From Fontibacterium sp038145245 (lineage in GTDB: Bacteria; Pseudomonadota; Alphaproteobacteria; Pelagibacterales; Pelagibacteraceae): DNA of 21,717 nt. Positions 7,692-15,837 of this stretch are shown in pieces. Below the pieces are notes generated by a model. It was not told where the DNA came from and ran no database searches. It worked only from the letters and a program-made list of their open reading frames with translations. The stretch is from assembly GCA_038145245.1 (NCBI GenBank), contig JAYQPI010000010.1, positions 1-21,717 of the forward strand, in the 5' to 3' direction. Position numbers and translations under genes: made by a program. Numbering within the stretch: position 1 is the stretch's first letter; the number at the start of each line of letters is the position of its first letter.

Positions 7692-7699
7692 ATCAGAAT
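7671..7699 (+). promoter_or_regulatory. Likely sigma-70 promoter of the first TRAP operon
   Basis: A perfect -35 box TTGACA (7671-7676) is followed after 17 bp by CAGAAT (7694-7699), a four-of-six -10. This is the best -35 in any intergenic gap of the window, 30 bp before the dctP ATG. The nine-base word CAGAATATT occurs at 7659-7667 and again at 7694-7702, overlapping the -10, and could be a regulator half-site. Confidence 0.45.
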
Positions 7700-7717
7700 A
7701 TTTCCTCAAACAATTTT

Positions 7718-7723
7718 AAAGGA
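7718..7723 (+). promoter_or_regulatory. Ribosome binding site AAAGGA of dctP
   Basis: AAAGGA ends five bases before the ATG at 7729. It marks the start of the first TRAP binding protein, consistent with strong expression of this gene. Confidence 0.6.
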
Positions 7724-7728
7724 AGATC

Positions 7729-8727
7729 ATGAAACTGAAACAGTACCTATCAATTGTTGTTAGTATTTTTTTCTTACTATCATCAAGCAACTCTTTTGCT
7801 CAGATCGTTTTAAAAGCATCTCATCAATTTCCAGGTGGAAAAGGTGATGCTAGAGATGAAATGGTTCAAATTCTTGCAAAAGAAGTTGAAAAAGCAAATG
7901 TTGGAGTAAAAATTCAAGTTTATCCAGGGCAATCACTTTATAAAGCCATGGAACAATACAAACCTTTAGTTGAAGGACAATTAGATATCACATCCTTACC
8001 GTTGGATTACGCTTCTGGTTTTCAACCAGCTTACAGCGCGACGTTGATGCCTGGTTTAGTTAAAAACCATTCTCATGCAGCAAGATTAAACACATCTGCA
8101 TTCATGAAAGATATAAAAAAAATCATGAATGATGACGGAGTTATCGTATTAGCCGATGCTTGGCTTGCGGGTGGATTTGCTTCAAAAACTAAATGTATTA
8201 CAAATCCAGAATCTGTAAAAGGACAAGTCACAAGAGCAGCTGGAAAAATGTTTGAAGCAATGTTAGTTGGAGCAGGCGCTTCTATCTCTTCAATGGCAAG
8301 TTCTGAAGTTTATCAAGGATTACAAAGTGGAGTTTTAACTGGTGTTAATACAAGTTCAGAAAGTTTTGTATCATTTAAACTTTTTGAACAAGTTAAATGT
8401 ATTACTCCTCCAGGAAAATTTGCTTTATGGTTTATGTATGAGCCAGTCCTAATGTCAAAAAAATCATTTGATAAATTAAATGACAAGCAAAAAGAAGCGA
8501 TTATTGCAGCAGGTAAAAAAGCAGAAGCTTACATGACTAAAGCAGCAGCTGGATTAGATACTAACATGGAAAAAGTATTTAAAGAAAAAGGCGTGCAAGT
8601 AGTTCAAATGACTGAAGCTGATTATAAAGCTTGGTTAGCAATTGCTAAACAAACTTCATACAAACAGTTTGCAGAAAAAGTTAAAGGCGGTGATAAGTTA
8701 ATCGCAAAAGCTTTGGCAGTTAAATAA
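7729..8727 (+). CDS. dctP: TRAP transporter solute-binding protein (DctP family), system 1
   Basis: This 332-residue periplasmic receptor captures a carboxylate ligand for the DctQM membrane pair. A Sec signal peptide covers residues 1-24: basic MKLKQ, a hydrophobic core, and cleavage after SFA. The mature protein starts QIVLKASHQFPG, as DctP proteins do. R169 in GQVTRAAGK is in the position of the conserved arginine that salt-bridges the ligand carboxylate. Two cysteines, C156 and C224, sit in near-identical KCIT contexts and could form a disulphide. A good RBS and promoter precede it. A strong hairpin follows its stop, so it is probably expressed above dctQM. The downstream malonyl-CoA decarboxylase suggests malonate or a related dicarboxylate as ligand; that is inference. 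Confidence 0.9.
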   Translation: MKLKQYLSIVVSIFFLLSSSNSFAQIVLKASHQFPGGKGDARDEMVQILAKEVEKANVGVKIQVYPGQSLYKAMEQYKPLVEGQLDITSLPLDYASGFQPAYSATLMPGLVKNHSHAARLNTSAFMKDIKKIMNDDGVIVLADAWLAGGFASKTKCITNPESVKGQVTRAAGKMFEAMLVGAGASISSMASSEVYQGLQSGVLTGVNTSSESFVSFKLFEQVKCITPPGKFALWFMYEPVLMSKKSFDKLNDKQKEAIIAAGKKAEAYMTKAAAGLDTNMEKVFKEKGVQVVQMTEADYKAWLAIAKQTSYKQFAEKVKGGDKLIAKALAVK

Positions 8728-8735
8728 ATTAAATT

Positions 8736-8766
8736 AGCCGGTGGATTAAAAATCCACCGGCTTTTT
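8736..8766 (+). terminator. Intra-operon hairpin plus T-run between dctP and dctQ
   Basis: A perfect 12-bp stem (8736-8747 with 8751-8762) with a three-base AAA loop is followed by T bases at 8763-8766. With seven G-C pairs in a very AT-rich genome this is not a composition effect. It has the form of a Rho-independent terminator, or a 3' stabiliser of the dctP message, between a binding protein and its membrane subunits. It ends five bases before the dctQ ATG and leaves no space for an independent Shine-Dalgarno. Confidence 0.85.
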
Positions 8767-8770
8767 ATAA

Positions 8771-9271
8771 ATGTTCACATTTATAAGATTTGTTCATTCT
8801 CTCTCTAAAATTTGTGGGGTTATTTCTACAGCTTTAATTGCATCTGCGGTTTTAGTTACCACACAGATGGTTATAGTTAGATATCTTTTTAAAATGTCTA
8901 CCGTTTGGCAAACAGAGTATGTAATTTTTTCATTAGCAGCGGCAACTTTTATTGGAGCGCCTTATGTTTTAATGAAGAAAGGCCACGTTAACGTTGATCT
9001 TATTCCTTATTATTTAAATCAAAAAGGCAAAAACATCCTAGCACTTGTAGCTGCAGTTTTGTCATTATTATTTTTAGTGGTTCTTCTTTATTCAAGTATA
9101 CAATTAACGAGTCACGCATGGGTTAAAAATTTAAGAACTCCAACCATTTGGAGTTTTCCACTATGGAAAGTTTATATGTTTTTGCCTATTGGAATGGGAA
9201 TAACGGTTCTTCAGTATTTAGCTGATATTTTTTCAGTAATTTATAAATATGAAAAAATGGAGAAAAATTAA
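8771..9271 (+). CDS. dctQ: TRAP transporter small membrane subunit (DctQ family), system 1
   Basis: This 166-residue inner-membrane protein has four hydrophobic segments, near residues 13-35, 46-68, 88-110 and 131-152, the DctQ topology. The loop after the first segment has the usual Trp-acid pattern in STVWQTEYVIF, and KKGHVNVDLI follows the second helix. It pairs with DctM to form the sodium-driven permease that accepts substrate from the binding protein. The start lies directly behind the terminator-like hairpin, with no Shine-Dalgarno visible, so translation may depend on read-through and refolding. The dctM gene begins three bases after its stop. Confidence 0.88.
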   Translation: MFTFIRFVHSLSKICGVISTALIASAVLVTTQMVIVRYLFKMSTVWQTEYVIFSLAAATFIGAPYVLMKKGHVNVDLIPYYLNQKGKNILALVAAVLSLLFLVVLLYSSIQLTSHAWVKNLRTPTIWSFPLWKVYMFLPIGMGITVLQYLADIFSVIYKYEKMEKN

Positions 9272-9274
9272 AAA

Positions 9275-10585
9275 ATGTCTCCTTTAATGCTTTCAGTTTG
9301 GATTATGGTTGCTACATTTGCAGTTCTTGCAACGGGAATACCTATAGCTTTTGGCCTTGCACTTGTTTCAACTGCTTTCTTCTTAGTAATCGAAGGAGTT
9401 GGTAGAGTTCCGCTTGTTGCTGAACAATTTTTTAATGGATTGCAAGATTTTGGAATTGTTACAATCCCTATGTTTTTACTTATGGGAATAGCAGTTGCGG
9501 CATCACCAGCTGGAAAAGATTTGTATTCAGCACTCGATCGTTGGTTAAATAAAGTTCCAGGCGGTTTAGTATTGTCAAATTTGGGAGCTTGTTCAATTTT
9601 TGCTGCTCTTTGTGGTTCGTCTCCAGCAACATGCGCTGCAATCGGAAAAATGGGTATTCCTGAAATGAGAAAAAGAGGTTATTCCGCAGAACTTTCAACA
9701 GGAACAATTTGCGCTGGAGGAACTTTAGGAATTTTAATTCCTCCAAGTATCACGATGATTATTTATGGAATTTCAACAGGAACATCCATTGGGAAATTAT
9801 TTATCGCAGGAATAATTCCAGGAATTATGCTTACAGCTTTATTTATGGGTTGGGCTTATATTTATGCAAGAATAAATCGTGAGGGTACTGAGAAAGTTGA
9901 AATTCAAGAATATACTTGGAAAGAGAGATTTGAAATATTACCTAAAATTATTCCTTTTGTACTTTTGGTTGTTGGGGTTCTCTATGTCTTGTATGGGGGC
10001 ATTGCAACACCAAATGAAGCTTCAGCTGTCGGAGCTTTAATCAGCGTTATACTGGTTGCAGTAGTTTATAAAATGTACAAACCAACAGATATCTGGAAAA
10101 TTCTTACTGAGGCCATGTCAGAAAGTGTGATGCTGATGACAATTATTGCAGCATCTTTTTTATTTAGTTTTATTTTATCAAATCTTTATGTGACACAATC
10201 TCTTGCCAATGAGTTGGTTTCCATCGCTTCAAACAAATGGTTATTGATGCTTTATATTAATATATTTTTATTAATTGCAGGATGTTTTTTGCCTCCAGTT
10301 GCAATTATTTTAATGACTGCACCTATATTATATCCAATTTTAACTAGTGCGGGATTTGATCCTATTTGGTTTGGTGTGATAATGACAATTAATATGGAAA
10401 TTGGTCTAATAACACCTCCAGTTGGACTTAATTTATTTGTAATACAAGGGATTGCTCCTGATATTTCTATAGGAAAAATATTAAAAGGATCTTTTCCTTT
10501 TGTATTATTAATGATTTTACAAATAGTTCTTCTTTGTATTTTTCCAGAAATTGCTACTTGGCTTCCAAAGGCTGTCATGAAATAA
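9275..10585 (+). CDS. dctM: TRAP transporter large membrane subunit (DctM family), system 1
   Basis: This 436-residue, very hydrophobic permease has about a dozen membrane segments or hairpins. It shows the DctM hallmarks: N-terminal GIPIAFGLAL, FGIVTIPMFLLMG, the internal GSSPATCAAIG, GGTLGILIPPSITMIIYG with its twin prolines, and the symmetrical C-terminal GLITPPVGLNLFV. These glycine/proline-rich hairpins form the two pseudo-symmetric elevator halves and the sodium sites. A GGAG lies near 9259, within the end of dctQ. The gene ends seven bases before the malonyl-CoA decarboxylase ATG, so transport and catabolism are on one message. Confidence 0.92.
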   Translation: MSPLMLSVWIMVATFAVLATGIPIAFGLALVSTAFFLVIEGVGRVPLVAEQFFNGLQDFGIVTIPMFLLMGIAVAASPAGKDLYSALDRWLNKVPGGLVLSNLGACSIFAALCGSSPATCAAIGKMGIPEMRKRGYSAELSTGTICAGGTLGILIPPSITMIIYGISTGTSIGKLFIAGIIPGIMLTALFMGWAYIYARINREGTEKVEIQEYTWKERFEILPKIIPFVLLVVGVLYVLYGGIATPNEASAVGALISVILVAVVYKMYKPTDIWKILTEAMSESVMLMTIIAASFLFSFILSNLYVTQSLANELVSIASNKWLLMLYINIFLLIAGCFLPPVAIILMTAPILYPILTSAGFDPIWFGVIMTINMEIGLITPPVGLNLFVIQGIAPDISIGKILKGSFPFVLLMILQIVLLCIFPEIATWLPKAVMK

Positions 10586-10603
10586 AACCTACATGTTAGG
10601 TTT
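10585..10603 (+). promoter_or_regulatory. Hairpin holding the start codon of malonyl-CoA decarboxylase
   Basis: AAACCTA (10585-10591) and TAGGTTT (10597-10603) form a 7-bp stem whose five-base loop contains the ATG at 10593-10595. The dctM stop codon (10583-10585) touches the left arm, so a terminating ribosome would open the stem. It could couple decarboxylase translation to dctM. The fold is modest (two G-C pairs) and may be chance. Confidence 0.35.
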
Positions 10604-11906
10604 AAAAAATTTTTTAACTCTTATTGCAGATAAAGGTAAGAAGTTAGTCACAGATTTATTTGTAAAAAAAAAAGATACAGTCGATCATTTAGTCGATTTG
10701 TGTGATGAACTTATTTCAGAAAGTGGAGTAGTTTCGGGGATTACTATAGCAAGAGAAATATTTATAATTTATGAAAAATTTAGTTTAGAAGAAAAAGAAA
10801 AATTTTTTTTAGTTTTCAACAAAAAATATAGACCTGATTATTCTACAATTAATAAAGCTTGCAGGGATTTTATCGACAGCAATAACGAAAAAAATTTATT
10901 AAATTTAAATCTAGCAGTTGAAGGAAAAAGACAAGAATTAATTAGAAGATTAAATTTAGCTCCAAATGGAACGCAGTACCTTGTTCATATGAGAGAAGAT
11001 TTACTATATTTTTTAGCAAAAAACGAAAAATTACAAACTTTAGATAATGATTTTAAACATTTATTTAGATCATGGTTTAATCCTGGTTTTTTAAAGTTAG
11101 TTAGAATTCAAAAAGATACTGACTCTGACATTCTTCAAAGAATAATTAAGTATGAAAGAGTTCATGAGATTAAAAGTATCGAGTCTCTTTATAGAAGATT
11201 AGAAAATGATCGGCTATTTTTTGCTTATTTCCACCCCATTGTTGACAAAGAGCCATTAATTTTTGTTCAAGTTGCTTTAACAAAAGGTGTGGCAAATTCT
11301 ATTCAAAAGATTACCGAAGGAGAGATTTCTAATTTATCCGATTACGATACCGCCAGTTTTTATTCAATTAGCAATGCAAGCAAAGGTTTACAAGGAATTA
11401 CTTTAGGTAATTTTTTAATAAAAAGAGTTGTGTTTCAAATTCAACAAGAATTTCCAAAAATTAAAAATTTTTTTACTCTTTCTCCAATACCTGGATTTGC
11501 AAATTGGTTTATTCATCAATCTGATGATAAAATTAAAAAAATATTAAAAAGTTTTGATATAAGAAAACTATCTTTTTTAAAAGAACAGGGAGATATTAAT
11601 TATAATCAGTATAAATTTGAAGAGATTAGAGAGCCATTAAAAAAGTTAGTTTATCATTATTTAGTTAATGAAAAAAAAGATAATAGACCTTTAAATGCTG
11701 TAGCTTATTTTCACTTTAATAATGGAGCAACACTTTACGATATTTTGTTAAATGCAAATCTTTCAATAAATGGCTATAAAGAGTCATTTGGAATAATGGT
11801 AAACTATCATTATGAACTTGAAAAAATAATTCAAAATCATGAAGATTTTGTTAAAAGTGGTAAAATTTCATTCTCTGAGAACTTAAAGGTCTATGTCAAA
11901 AATTAA
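10593..11906 (+). CDS. Malonyl-CoA decarboxylase
   Basis: This 437-residue enzyme converts malonyl-CoA to acetyl-CoA and CO2. The N-terminal helical domain is about residues 20-125. The GNAT-like C-terminal domain shows ENDRLFFAYFHP, FYSISNASKGLQGITLGNFLIKRV (read across residues 265-288), FTLSPIPGF with S297, and NAVAYFHFNNGA with H374, ending in MVNYHYELE. S297 and H374 sit in the motifs that hold the catalytic Ser329/His423 pair of the human enzyme. The length is typical of bacterial members (MatA type). No malonyl-CoA synthetase (MatB) is seen in the window; the divergent CoA-transferase could do the activation. The last 14 bases overlap dusA. Co-transcription with a TRAP transporter points to malonate use. 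Confidence 0.93.
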   Translation: MLGLKNFLTLIADKGKKLVTDLFVKKKDTVDHLVDLCDELISESGVVSGITIAREIFIIYEKFSLEEKEKFFLVFNKKYRPDYSTINKACRDFIDSNNEKNLLNLNLAVEGKRQELIRRLNLAPNGTQYLVHMREDLLYFLAKNEKLQTLDNDFKHLFRSWFNPGFLKLVRIQKDTDSDILQRIIKYERVHEIKSIESLYRRLENDRLFFAYFHPIVDKEPLIFVQVALTKGVANSIQKITEGEISNLSDYDTASFYSISNASKGLQGITLGNFLIKRVVFQIQQEFPKIKNFFTLSPIPGFANWFIHQSDDKIKKILKSFDIRKLSFLKEQGDINYNQYKFEEIREPLKKLVYHYLVNEKKDNRPLNAVAYFHFNNGATLYDILLNANLSINGYKESFGIMVNYHYELEKIIQNHEDFVKSGKISFSENLKVYVKN

Positions 11907-12888
11907 TAGAAAAGTTTGTGTTGCACCAATGATGGACTGCACCGATAGGCACGACAGATATTTTTTAAGATTAATAAGTAAAAATGTAATGCTTTATACA
12001 GAAATGGTAGCAACCGGCGCTATCTTAAAAGGAAAGCAACGAAATGTTTTAGAATTTAACGAGTTTGAAAAACCTGTAGCGCTTCAACTAGGTGGATCTT
12101 CAGTTAAAGAATTGTCAGAGTCGTCAAAGATTGCAGAAGATTATAATTATGATGAAATTAATTTAAATTTAGGTTGCCCTAGTAAAAAGGTTCAAAAAAA
12201 TAAATTTGGTGCTTGTTTAATTAAAGAACCAGATTTAGTAGCAGAGTGTTTATTTGGAATGGTGAATGCAACGAAATTACCAGTTACGGTAAAAACAAGA
12301 ATTGGTTTTGACGATGTTGAGAATTTTGAATATTTAGATAAATTTATAAAAAAAATTGCAAGCACTGGAGTCAAAACAGTTATCTTACATGCAAGAAAAG
12401 CTATTTTAAAAGGCTTGAGTCCTAGAGATAATTTAAGAATACCCAAATTGAATTATGAAATTGTAAAACAAATAAAAGATAATAATCCTAATTTAGAAAT
12501 TATTATTAATGGAGGAATTTCAACTACAGAACAAATCAAAGAGCATTTAAATAATGTAGATGGGGTAATGATTGGCAGATCTATTTATCATTCACCTTAC
12601 TTTTTAGCGGATATAGAAAAAGAAATATTTAATAATGAAAATATTCTAACTCGTGAAGAAATAGTAAAAAAAATTGTAGAATATTGTTTAACTGAAGTTA
12701 AGAAAGGAACGCGTGTTAACCAAGTTATGAGACATACTGTTGGTTTATTTCACGGAATTAGTGGTGCTAATTATTGGAAAAGATATTTAAGTGATAATAT
12801 GCTCGTAAGAGATGCTGACATTAGTAAAGTCAATTATATGCTAGATATTGTTAAGCATAATTCAGTTAATATTATTCAAAAAAATTGA
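11893..12888 (+). CDS. dusA: tRNA-dihydrouridine synthase A
   Basis: This 331-residue FMN enzyme reduces uridines in the tRNA D loop (U20/U20a for DusA). The TIM-barrel N-terminus reads VAPMMDCTDRHDRYF. The active-site segment NLNLGCPSKKVQ is followed by KFGACLI with catalytic C108. VKTRIGFDD, VILHARKA and INGGIS follow, with the phosphate-binding GVMIGRSIYHSPY at the barrel end. The DRHDRYFLR element and the ARKAILKGLSP stretch distinguish DusA from DusB/C. It overlaps the decarboxylase by 14 bp in another frame, so it is translationally coupled although functionally unrelated. Its TGA stop directly abuts the stop of the opposing FAD/Fe-S gene. Confidence 0.93.
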   Translation: MSKINRKVCVAPMMDCTDRHDRYFLRLISKNVMLYTEMVATGAILKGKQRNVLEFNEFEKPVALQLGGSSVKELSESSKIAEDYNYDEINLNLGCPSKKVQKNKFGACLIKEPDLVAECLFGMVNATKLPVTVKTRIGFDDVENFEYLDKFIKKIASTGVKTVILHARKAILKGLSPRDNLRIPKLNYEIVKQIKDNNPNLEIIINGGISTTEQIKEHLNNVDGVMIGRSIYHSPYFLADIEKEIFNNENILTREEIVKKIVEYCLTEVKKGTRVNQVMRHTVGLFHGISGANYWKRYLSDNMLVRDADISKVNYMLDIVKHNSVNIIQKN

Positions 12889-15798
12889 TTAATTTACTGT
12901 CTCAAATAATTTAAATAATAATTGAGATATATGTTGCGGTTTTTGGTTTGAAAAATCAGAAATCTGATGTCTGCAACTTGTCCCATTCGCAATTATTATA
13001 TCATCACTTTTAATCTCATTTTTAATTGTTGGTATTAAAGTTAAGTAAGCCATCTTTTTCGAAATATCATAATTTTTGACATCATAACCAAAAGATCCTG
13101 CCATACCACAACAACTTGTTTCAATTGGTTTATGTTTGATATTTAGTATAGTTAATAGTTCTAACAGTCCTTTTAATCTGTCTTGAGATTTTTGATGGCA
13201 GTGTCCGTGAACTAATACATTATTTGAAAATTTATTTGCTAGTATTTGTTTACCATCTTTTAATTGTTCTAATATAAATTCTTCAATTAAGTAAAACTTA
13301 TTTGTAATTTTTTCCTTATTTTCAATATTTTTTAAAGATTTAAACTCATCATTAAATGTTAGTAGACAAGAAGGTTCAATGCCGACAATCGGTGTTGAAA
13401 TATGATTATTGTTAATTATGTAATTTGTAAAACGTTGCATTTCAGCTTGCGCCTTATCTAATTGCCCATATGAAATATAGGTTCTTCCACAACATAAAGG
13501 TCTTTTCAAATTGTAATCATCAAAATTCGGAATAATAGCTTTATAGTCAAATTTATTTAGAACTTTAATCGCATAAATTAAATTTTGAATTTCAAAATTA
13601 ATATTAAATGTATCTGCAAGCAAAATTACTTTTTTAGAGAATTTTTTTTGGGAGTAATAAATATCTTTAAGAGGATTAATATTTTGAACTTCTGGCATAG
13701 TTCGTTTTGTTGAAAGATTAAGTAACCATTCGATAAGATTGTTTATTAAAGGAATATTCTTAATTTTATTAAAAATTGGCGCAATCATTTTAATAAACCA
13801 AATATTTTTTGGCATATTTGAAATAATTTTATCTTTTAATTTCATTGAAAATTTTTTGTAGTAATGAAACAAAAATTCGCTTTTCATTTTTGAAATATCT
13901 ACACTCATCGGACATTCTCTTTGACACGCTTTGCAACCTACACATAATTCCATGGTTTCAAACATTTCTTTTGAAACAAAAGAATTTTTTGGCAATTGAT
14001 TGGAAAGCGCCAAACGTAATGTGTTTGCTCTACCCCTTACTAAATTTTTTTCTTCTTTAGTTACTCTGTAAGAAGGACACATGACGCCTGAGTCTAATTT
14101 TCTGCAGGCGCCGTTGTTATTGCACATTTCAACTGCATCGGAAAATTCTCCCCAATTAGACCAGTCATAATGAGTGTTGATTTTTTCAGTCTTATAATCT
14201 GCTTTGTAACGCATTAAAGACCTATCATTTTGCTTGTAAGATCTGACAATTTTATGTGGATTAAATATACTTTTTTGATCAAATAAATCTTTCACACTCT
14301 CAAAAGCATTTACTAATTTTTTGCCAAACATCATTTCATGAAATTCGGAGCGTAATATACCATCACCGTGTTCGCCTGAGTGAGCACCTTTATACTCTTT
14401 AACCATTTGAAATGCTTCTTCAGTAATACTTCGCATATTTTTAATATCTTTATCTGATTTCATATTAATAATTGGTCTTACATGTAATGTACCAACAGAA
14501 GCGTGCGCATAAAACATTCCACTAGTATTATATTTTTTAAATACTTCGTTTAATCTTGTTGTGTAATCTGCAAGATGCTCAAGCGAAACAGCGCAATCTT
14601 CGATAAAGGCAACTGGTTTTCTATCTCCTTTAAGTGACATTAAAATGTTAAGGCCAGCTTTTCTCATCTCAAATATTTCTTTTTGATCAGCTAAATTTTC
14701 ATAAAATGAAAAAGAATTATTTTTATTTTGAGAAAGAATTAAATATTCTAAATCTTTAATTTTATTTTTTACTTCATTTAAATTGTCATCAATAAATTCA
14801 ACCATTAATACGGCTTGAGGGTTACCTTGAAAGTATTTTTTTATTGACCCTTGAAACATTGGAATCATTTTTGCAAGATTTAAAAGGTTGTCATCCATTA
14901 ATTCAACGGCCGTTGGTTTTAATTTTACAATTTCTTTAGTAATTTCCATTGCTTGTCTAAAGTTTTGAAATGCACAAAGTCCTAACATTTTTTGCTTTGG
15001 AATGGGGGAGAGTTTTATTTTTACTTTATTAAATAGTGATAATGTACCTTCTGACCCAACTAAGATATTTGAAGCGTTAAAACCATTTGGATTAATAAGA
15101 TCAAGATTATATCCGCCTACACGTCTTTGGGTTTTAGGAAAATTTTCGTTTATTTCTTGTTTGTTATTCTGATAAATTCTAATAAGTTCTTCTATAATTT
15201 TATATTGTCTATTCTGGTTATTTTTAGTGACAAGATAATCTTTATTAATATTTTCAAACGTATGAAGTGATCCATCGTCAAGAATAGCTTCTACGGCCTC
15301 AACATTATGAACCATGTTGCCATAATAAAGCGACCTTGATCCACAACTATTATTTCCTGTCATTCCGCCAATCGTTGCTCTACTACTAGTAGATACATCA
15401 ACCGGAAAACATAAATCATATTTTTTTAAATGCGCATTTAATTGATCAAGCACTAATCCAGGCTGAACCCATGCTGTTTTTTCATTTAAATTTACATCTA
15501 AGATTTGATTTTGAAATTTTGAATAATCGAGAACAATACATTCACCAACCGTTTGACCGCATTGTGAACTGCCAGCTCCTCGCGGTAAGATAGGAAGTTG
15601 ATTTAATTTACAATATTCAAGAATGTTTAATACATCATTAGTATCTTTAGGAATTGTTACGACAATAGGGGTTATTTGATAAATGGAAGCATCAGTGCTG
15701 TATCGCCCTCTTGAAAATTCATCAAATAAGACCTCTCCTTTAACAAGAGATTGAAGTTCTTTTCCTATTTTTGAAATTGTATTTTGATTTAATTTCAT
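12889..15798 (-). CDS. Fused FAD- and 4Fe-4S-binding 2-hydroxyacid dehydrogenase (YdiJ/GlcD-GlcF-like)
   Basis: This 969-residue oxidoreductase fuses a GlcD-like flavoprotein to a GlcF-like Fe-S subunit. The FAD_binding_4 domain (about 40-220) has PILPRGAGSSQCGQT and GGMTGNNSCGSRS. The FAD-oxidase C-terminal domain (about 270-530) ends with GAHSGEHGDGILRSEF. The Fe-S part has C559, C565 and C574, then C619, C622, C625 and C629 followed by P630, the CXXCXXCXXXCP ferredoxin motif. Two CCG motifs follow at C769-C770 and C896-C897. Relatives oxidise D-lactate, D-2-hydroxyglutarate or glycolate and pass electrons to the respiratory chain. The substrate is not readable here. It is divergent from a glyoxylate aminotransferase, which makes glycolate or another 2-hydroxyacid attractive. 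Confidence 0.88.
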   Translation of the reverse strand: MKLNQNTISKIGKELQSLVKGEVLFDEFSRGRYSTDASIYQITPIVVTIPKDTNDVLNILEYCKLNQLPILPRGAGSSQCGQTVGECIVLDYSKFQNQILDVNLNEKTAWVQPGLVLDQLNAHLKKYDLCFPVDVSTSSRATIGGMTGNNSCGSRSLYYGNMVHNVEAVEAILDDGSLHTFENINKDYLVTKNNQNRQYKIIEELIRIYQNNKQEINENFPKTQRRVGGYNLDLINPNGFNASNILVGSEGTLSLFNKVKIKLSPIPKQKMLGLCAFQNFRQAMEITKEIVKLKPTAVELMDDNLLNLAKMIPMFQGSIKKYFQGNPQAVLMVEFIDDNLNEVKNKIKDLEYLILSQNKNNSFSFYENLADQKEIFEMRKAGLNILMSLKGDRKPVAFIEDCAVSLEHLADYTTRLNEVFKKYNTSGMFYAHASVGTLHVRPIINMKSDKDIKNMRSITEEAFQMVKEYKGAHSGEHGDGILRSEFHEMMFGKKLVNAFESVKDLFDQKSIFNPHKIVRSYKQNDRSLMRYKADYKTEKINTHYDWSNWGEFSDAVEMCNNNGACRKLDSGVMCPSYRVTKEEKNLVRGRANTLRLALSNQLPKNSFVSKEMFETMELCVGCKACQRECPMSVDISKMKSEFLFHYYKKFSMKLKDKIISNMPKNIWFIKMIAPIFNKIKNIPLINNLIEWLLNLSTKRTMPEVQNINPLKDIYYSQKKFSKKVILLADTFNINFEIQNLIYAIKVLNKFDYKAIIPNFDDYNLKRPLCCGRTYISYGQLDKAQAEMQRFTNYIINNNHISTPIVGIEPSCLLTFNDEFKSLKNIENKEKITNKFYLIEEFILEQLKDGKQILANKFSNNVLVHGHCHQKSQDRLKGLLELLTILNIKHKPIETSCCGMAGSFGYDVKNYDISKKMAYLTLIPTIKNEIKSDDIIIANGTSCRHQISDFSNQKPQHISQLLFKLFETVN

Positions 15799-15837
15799 AT
15801 TTAATCAATTTTTTCAAAATTAATTATATATAGCTTT

